Under the pieces are notes generated by a model. That model was not told the DNA's origin, made no database searches, and saw only the letters and a program-made list of their open reading frames with translations. A DNA stretch of 64,000 nt, taken from Armatimonadota bacterium (GTDB lineage: Bacteria > Armatimonadota > Armatimonadia > Armatimonadales > Capsulimonadaceae). Below are positions 60,913 to 64,000 of this stretch, piece by piece (the first letter of the stretch is position 1; every line of letters starts with the position of its first letter). The DNA lies in contig JANXMY010000082.1 in the NCBI GenBank assembly GCA_025354405.1, forward strand, positions 38,765 through 102,764, read 5' to 3'. A program made the translations under genes and the position numbers.

Positions 60913-62379
60913 ATGGTGAATAAGCCGAATTTTGGATTGACAGGGCTGGCGGTTATGGGGCAAAATTTGGCCCGGAATATCGCGCATAAAGGATTTCCCA
61001 TTGCCGTGCATAATCGCACGACGGAGAAAACTGAGACGTTCATGCAGGAGCATGGAAACGAGGGCACATTGGTCGGCTCAAAGAGTGTTGAGGAGTTCGT
61101 CGCAGCGCTCCAGTCGCCTCGCGCCATCATGATCATGGTCAAAGCCGGAAAGCCCGTCGACGATGTGATCGCCGAGCTGAAGCCGCTGCTTGCGAAGGGT
61201 GATCTGCTGATCGATGGCGGGAATTCACTTTTCACCGATACAGAGCGGCGTGTGAAAGAACTTGCCCCGGACGGTATCTTCTTTCTCGGCGCCGGCGTTT
61301 CCGGCGGCGAGGAAGGAGCACTCAAGGGCCCCAGCATCATGCCGGGAGGCAGCCGGGAGGCGTATAATATCGTTGAGCCAATCTTTACGAAAATCGCAGC
61401 CCAGGTGGACGGCACGCCTTGCTGCACCTATATTGGCGACGGCGGGGCGGGACATTTCGTCAAAATGGTGCATAACGGTATCGAGTATGCCGACATGCAG
61501 CTGATCGCCGAAGCCTATGACCTGTTAAAAAACGGGCTTGGGCTGACCAACGACGAATTGCACGCAGTTTTCACGCAGTGGAACGACGGCGACCTGGACT
61601 CGTTTTTGATTGAGATCACCGCACAGATATTCGCCCGCAAAGATGACGACAGTGACGATTTCCTCGTGGACCGCGTCCTAGATAAAGCTGCTCAGAAGGG
61701 CACCGGGAAATGGACAGCCCAGAATGCCCTCGATCTCGGTGTGCCGCTCACCGCTATCACCGAAGCCGTCTATGCCCGAGCACTTTCTTCGCTGAAGGAT
61801 CAGCGGGTCGCGGCCTCCAAAGTCCTGCCTGGCCCGAACGGAGTCAAGGTCACTGGCGATAAGCAGGAGTTTATCAATGCTGTCCGCGATGCACTCTACG
61901 CTTCGAAGGTCGTGGCCTATGCCCAGGGCTTTGACCAGATGCTGGCCGCAGCAAAAGAGTACGGCTGGACCCTCCATCTCGGCGAGATCGCGACCATCTG
62001 GCGCGGTGGCTGCATTATCCGCGCCCGCTTTCTAGATCGCATCAAAGACGCCTACGATCAGCAGCCCAACCTCGCGAATCTCCTGCTGGCTCCCTACTTC
62101 ACCGAGGCCGTCAAAACCGGTCAGGACGGCTGGCGGCATGTCATAGCCGAAGCCGCCCGCCTGGGCATCCCCATTCCGGCATTCTCCTCCTGCCTCGCCT
62201 ATTATGACGGCTACCGACGCGAAAACCTCCCGGCCAATCTCATCCAGGCCCAGCGCGACCTGTTCGGAGCGCATACCTACGAGCGCACGGACAAGCCCGG
62301 GGCGTTCCACTCCCAGTGGGTGGACGACAAGCAGGAGCCTAAGAACATTGCGCAGCATGGGGTTGGGACGAACGGATAA
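60913..62379 (+). CDS. gnd: 6-phosphogluconate dehydrogenase, decarboxylating
   Basis: A 488-residue pentose phosphate pathway enzyme: 6-phosphogluconate + NADP+ to ribulose 5-phosphate, CO2 and [25 protein letters not shown] (dinucleotide site), [55 protein letters not shown] with the catalytic Lys, and the C-terminal [14 protein letters not shown] are all present. ATG 60913 has GGAG 9 bp upstream; in-frame ATGs at 60898 and 60904 are alternatives. Full length. Confidence 0.97.
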   Translation: MVNKPNFGLTGLAVMGQNLARNIAHKGFPIAVHNRTTEKTETFMQEHGNEGTLVGSKSVEEFVAALQSPRAIMIMVKAGKPVDDVIAELKPLLAKGDLLIDGGNSLFTDTERRVKELAPDGIFFLGAGVSGGEEGALKGPSIMPGGSREAYNIVEPIFTKIAAQVDGTPCCTYIGDGGAGHFVKMVHNGIEYADMQLIAEAYDLLKNGLGLTNDELHAVFTQWNDGDLDSFLIEITAQIFARKDDDSDDFLVDRVLDKAAQKGTGKWTAQNALDLGVPLTAITEAVYARALSSLKDQRVAASKVLPGPNGVKVTGDKQEFINAVRDALYASKVVAYAQGFDQMLAAAKEYGWTLHLGEIATIWRGGCIIRARFLDRIKDAYDQQPNLANLLLAPYFTEAVKTGQDGWRHVIAEAARLGIPIPAFSSCLAYYDGYRRENLPANLIQAQRDLFGAHTYERTDKPGAFHSQWVDDKQEPKNIAQHGVGTNG

Positions 62380-62536
62380 TCGTGGTATGGCTATGATGTG
62401 CATAAACATTCGGCGTTGTTGCATAATTCGAGATCATGCTATAGGGAACCCTGCCGTAAGAAACCATGCCGATGGTGACTACAACTACGATCCAATTACG
62501 GGCAAGATGGAAATTTGGATCACGTTTAATTTTTAA
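62380..62536. other. Non-coding or decayed stretch after gnd
   Basis: No supported gene. One plus-strand frame ends with ADGDYNYDPITGKMEIWITF, which looks protein-like and may be the tail of a lost gene, but it has no start or upstream coding context. Confidence 0.3.
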
Positions 62537-62705
62537 TAACTGATGTTACGCAGGGCTTTTTTGAATTCAGTGCTGGTGAAGAGCGTGAGCCGAAGGCGCG
62601 TAGGGATTTACTTCCACATCTTGCCTCGGCTCCTATCTTCCCCCTTTCACGTCTTACCCGGTCCCCGTTCTGCTCTTTCACGTCCTCCCTGCGTAACATC
62701 AGTTA
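62537..62705. mobile_element. MITE-like element 1
   Basis: A 169-bp segment bounded by a perfect 19-bp inverted repeat (62537-62555 and 62687-62705) with end sequence TAACTGATGTTACGCAGGG. It has no reading frame of its own. Its ends match those of the second element 160 bp away. Target duplication is not clear: flanks counted from CTGATG are TTAATAA and TTAGAAT. Confidence 0.7.
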
Positions 62706-62808
62706 GAATTAGAAACGGGCTACAAAGACGATTTCCGAGAAGCAATCGGTTCAGAAACCGAGATTTCTAATTCTGACCTTAGTTCCGTAATATTACTTAG
62801 GAGCAATT

Positions 62809-62862
62809 ATGCTTTATTCACTCGCTGACATGGTTAAACTTAATTTTGAAAAACTAGATTAG
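62809..62862 (+). CDS. 17-codon open frame with good ribosome site
   Basis: AGGAG lies 5 bp before ATG 62809, which starts LYSLADMVKLNFEKLD after the Met and ends with TAG just before the target duplication of MITE 2. It may be a tiny peptide or the broken start of a gene. No homologue is recognised. Confidence 0.25.
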   Translation: MLYSLADMVKLNFEKLD

Positions 62863-62864
62863 TG

Positions 62865-63139
62865 TTACTTACTGACGTTCCGCAAGGCTTTCGGAACCCA
62901 CCGCGCAGCAAGTCACTACCCTCCCGCCCCTGCTCGCAAGGCCTCGGCAGCGGGTACAACGGGAGGGTGAGCCTGCGGTGGGAATGAAGTTCGACCTAAT
63001 GAAGTTCGACCTATTGTTTGGATGCCCTATCAAGAAGATAAAACCCTGCGACTGCACTCCCGCCGACCCTCCCGTTCCGGGAGGATCGCAGCTTGCTGCG
63101 GGATAGGTTCCGAAAGCCTTGCGTGACATCAGTTACTTA
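62865..63139. mobile_element. MITE-like element 2 with 7-bp target duplication
   Basis: A 261-bp element (62872-63132) flanked by direct TTACTTA copies (62865-62871, 63133-63139). The ends are an imperfect 28-30 bp inverted repeat sharing GCAAGGCTTTCGGAACC, and the outer part matches element 1. Inside are nested inverted repeats (CCCACCGC with GCGGTGGG, CCCTCCCG with CGGGAGGG) that would form a large hairpin, and a 15-bp tandem repeat at 62983-63012. No transposase. Confidence 0.82.
62983..63012 (+). repeat. 15-bp tandem repeat within MITE 2
   Basis: Two exact adjacent copies of AATGAAGTTCGACCT. Confidence 0.95.
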
Positions 63140-63195
63140 GAGTGTTCAAGCGAATGGTGTCAACCAAGTGAAGCCGAGAAATCGCATTTGGGCTA

Positions 63196-63226
63196 TTGAC
63201 AACTTTCATGATACGTGTCATGATAC
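63196..63226 (+). promoter_or_regulatory. Promoter-like site with repeated TCATGATAC
   Basis: TTGACA (63196-63201) is followed at 17-18 bp by CATGATA. Two direct copies of TCATGATAC (63206-63214, 63218-63226), 12 bp apart, overlap it and could bind a regulator on one helix face. The downstream gene is a remnant, so the site may be obsolete. Confidence 0.35.
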
Positions 63227-63252
63227 CGTATTACCTAAACCGGTTAATTTAA

Positions 63253-63773
63253 GGCACCGGGTATGACACGCTGTGCGAGCCGACGGGAACACCGAACTCT
63301 GACACACTCTGTGTCGTTCAAGACCAGCTGTACCGAGTGAGATGGGCGGCAGGCCCGAACCGTTTGATTTTTATCGAAGATGGTTACATAGAAACTAGTG
63401 GATGCCGTTTCCTGACCCGTGCGGCTGGGAAAACGTCGTTTTCAGCAGCCACTATTATAACTTCAACGCGAAATCCTTGCTGACCAGCAGAAACCGGTCG
63501 ACGACTACGTACCCGGCATTGAGCGGGGACGACCACGCCGCAGCATTTTGTTCTACATGGGTGAATTCGGGCTGGAGTCTTTACAGCAACATCAAACCAG
63601 TCAAGTCACTTGATCCGTATCGAGACACGGAGGCGGAGCTGGTCCAAAAGTGCGCGCAGCTTCGCACAGATCGAATGGAAAGGTATCCCGCCGTCGCGCA
63701 GGCTTTTTCCGCCACCCAGCTTTTGTCCGATGGGCCACAGAGAGCCAAAAGAAGAGAAGCTCTTAAAAAATAG
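63253..63773 (+). pseudogene. Frameshifted glycoside hydrolase family 5 (cellulase) remnant
   Basis: Translation in one frame gives GTGYDTLCEPTGTPNSDT and QLYRVRWAAGPNRLIFIEDG; the next frame gives MPFPDPCGWENVVFSSHYYN from 63402; a third gives RSILFYMGEFGLESLQ; then DPYRDTEAELVQKCAQLRTD returns to the second frame. These are consecutive parts of a GH5 endoglucanase (NEP acid/base region, DGY and HYYNF region, GEFG nucleophile, C-terminal helix) broken by at least two frameshifts, with the N-terminal half missing. The NEP motif reads CEP. The frame 63402-63773 is therefore not an intact gene. Confidence 0.75.
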
Positions 63774-63815
63774 TGCTTCGCAGTTATGCATTTTTATGAA
63801 GAAAGAAACAAAAAC

Positions 63816-64000
63816 ATGAGACGTAGAGGTTTTACGCTGATCGAACTGCTTGTCGTCATCGCAATCATCGCGATATTGGCAGCAATTTTGTTCCCTGTTT
63901 TCCAGAAAGTACGCGAGAATGCCCGCCGTGCCTCTTGTCAGTCGAATGAGAAGCAGCTAGGCCTTGCCCTAATCCAGTATACTCAGGACGCCGACGAGAA
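63816..64000 (+). CDS. Prepilin-like protein (N-terminal part, cut by window edge)
   Basis: 61 residues before the window ends. [20 protein letters not shown] is the type IV prepilin cleavage site and helix, followed by [20 protein letters not shown] and [15 protein letters not shown], the standard start of the prepilin-like H-X9-DG and xylanase-like families of this group. The ATG at 63816 follows an A-rich stretch with AAGAAAGAAAC as weak ribosome site. Second member in the window. Confidence 0.9.
   Translation, partial: MRRRGFTLIELLVVIAIIAILAAILFPVFQKVRENARRASCQSNEKQLGLALIQYTQDADE

Noticed and set aside
63402..63773. Intact 123-residue gene
   Set aside because: Its sequence is an internal piece of a GH5 enzyme whose flanking parts continue in other frames, so it is part of a pseudogene.

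Overview
The window is a gene-dense (about 55% GC by eye) chromosomal segment, probably from an Armatimonadota bacterium or a close relative. This placement is an inference from several traits seen together: a prepilin-like protein with the H-X9-DG C-terminal signature (DUF1559 type) and a second one running off the end, PEP-CTERM exported proteins, Tat-exported DUF1501 with DUF1800, a SigH-type sigma factor, a CIRCE-controlled groESL operon and many secreted glycoside hydrolases. No 16S rRNA or ribosomal proteins are present to confirm it. No CRISPR array, prophage or intact transposase gene was found.

Layout. 1-4540: start of nadA (cut by the window edge), a DUF1800/DUF1501 pair, a zinc-finger protein and a PEP-CTERM protein with a possible sigma-54 promoter. 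4699-8200: rsfS and small envelope or lipoprotein genes. 8208-12841: a decayed winged-helix regulator divergent from sbtA, a serine hydrolase overlapping a GH16 laminarinase-like gene, wrbA, DoxX and HxlR. 12791-18945: prepilin-like protein, glmS, beta-carbonic anhydrase, MTAP-type phosphorylase and a large YfhO-like membrane protein. 18973-25669: a STAS protein, a livJHM set with no ATPase genes, a DUF5335 protein, a TPR/retropepsin-like protein and ftcD.

25778-30326: a second PEP-CTERM-like protein, then a compact cassette of a DUF6916-like protein, three tandem phage-tail-collar (MdpB-like) proteins, a Tat-exported unknown and a GNAT acetyltransferase, then mazEF. This cassette is the best candidate for a poorly described system. 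30413-38942: groEL/groES, uvsE, a zinc-ribbon protein, gatC, tgt, mgtE and an amidase with a small Tat-exported partner. 38939-43453: thioredoxin-fold protein, LysM-G5 protein and two S41 proteases; the second protease has lost both catalytic residues. 43688-47448: R3H/AAA ATPase, tmk and holB. 47476-52616: tRNA-Ser, three two-component proteins and tRNA-Arg. 52689-60771: GH27, rhomboid-TPR, glyQ, sigH, CvpA, RNase P RNA, a tiny His-rich exported protein and tRNA-Lys. 60913-64000: gnd, then a decayed stretch with two MITE-like elements and a frameshifted GH5 cellulase remnant, ending in a truncated prepilin-like gene.

Most of the window is housekeeping and envelope biology. The plastic parts are 8200-8550 (regulator decay), 26594-30326 (tail-collar cassette and toxin-antitoxin) and 62380-63815 (mobile elements and pseudogene). 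Clear sigma-A promoters (TTGACA-like, 17 bp, TATAAT-like) precede several genes. At least two genes have the -10 box only 5-6 bp before the start codon, which suggests leaderless mRNAs.
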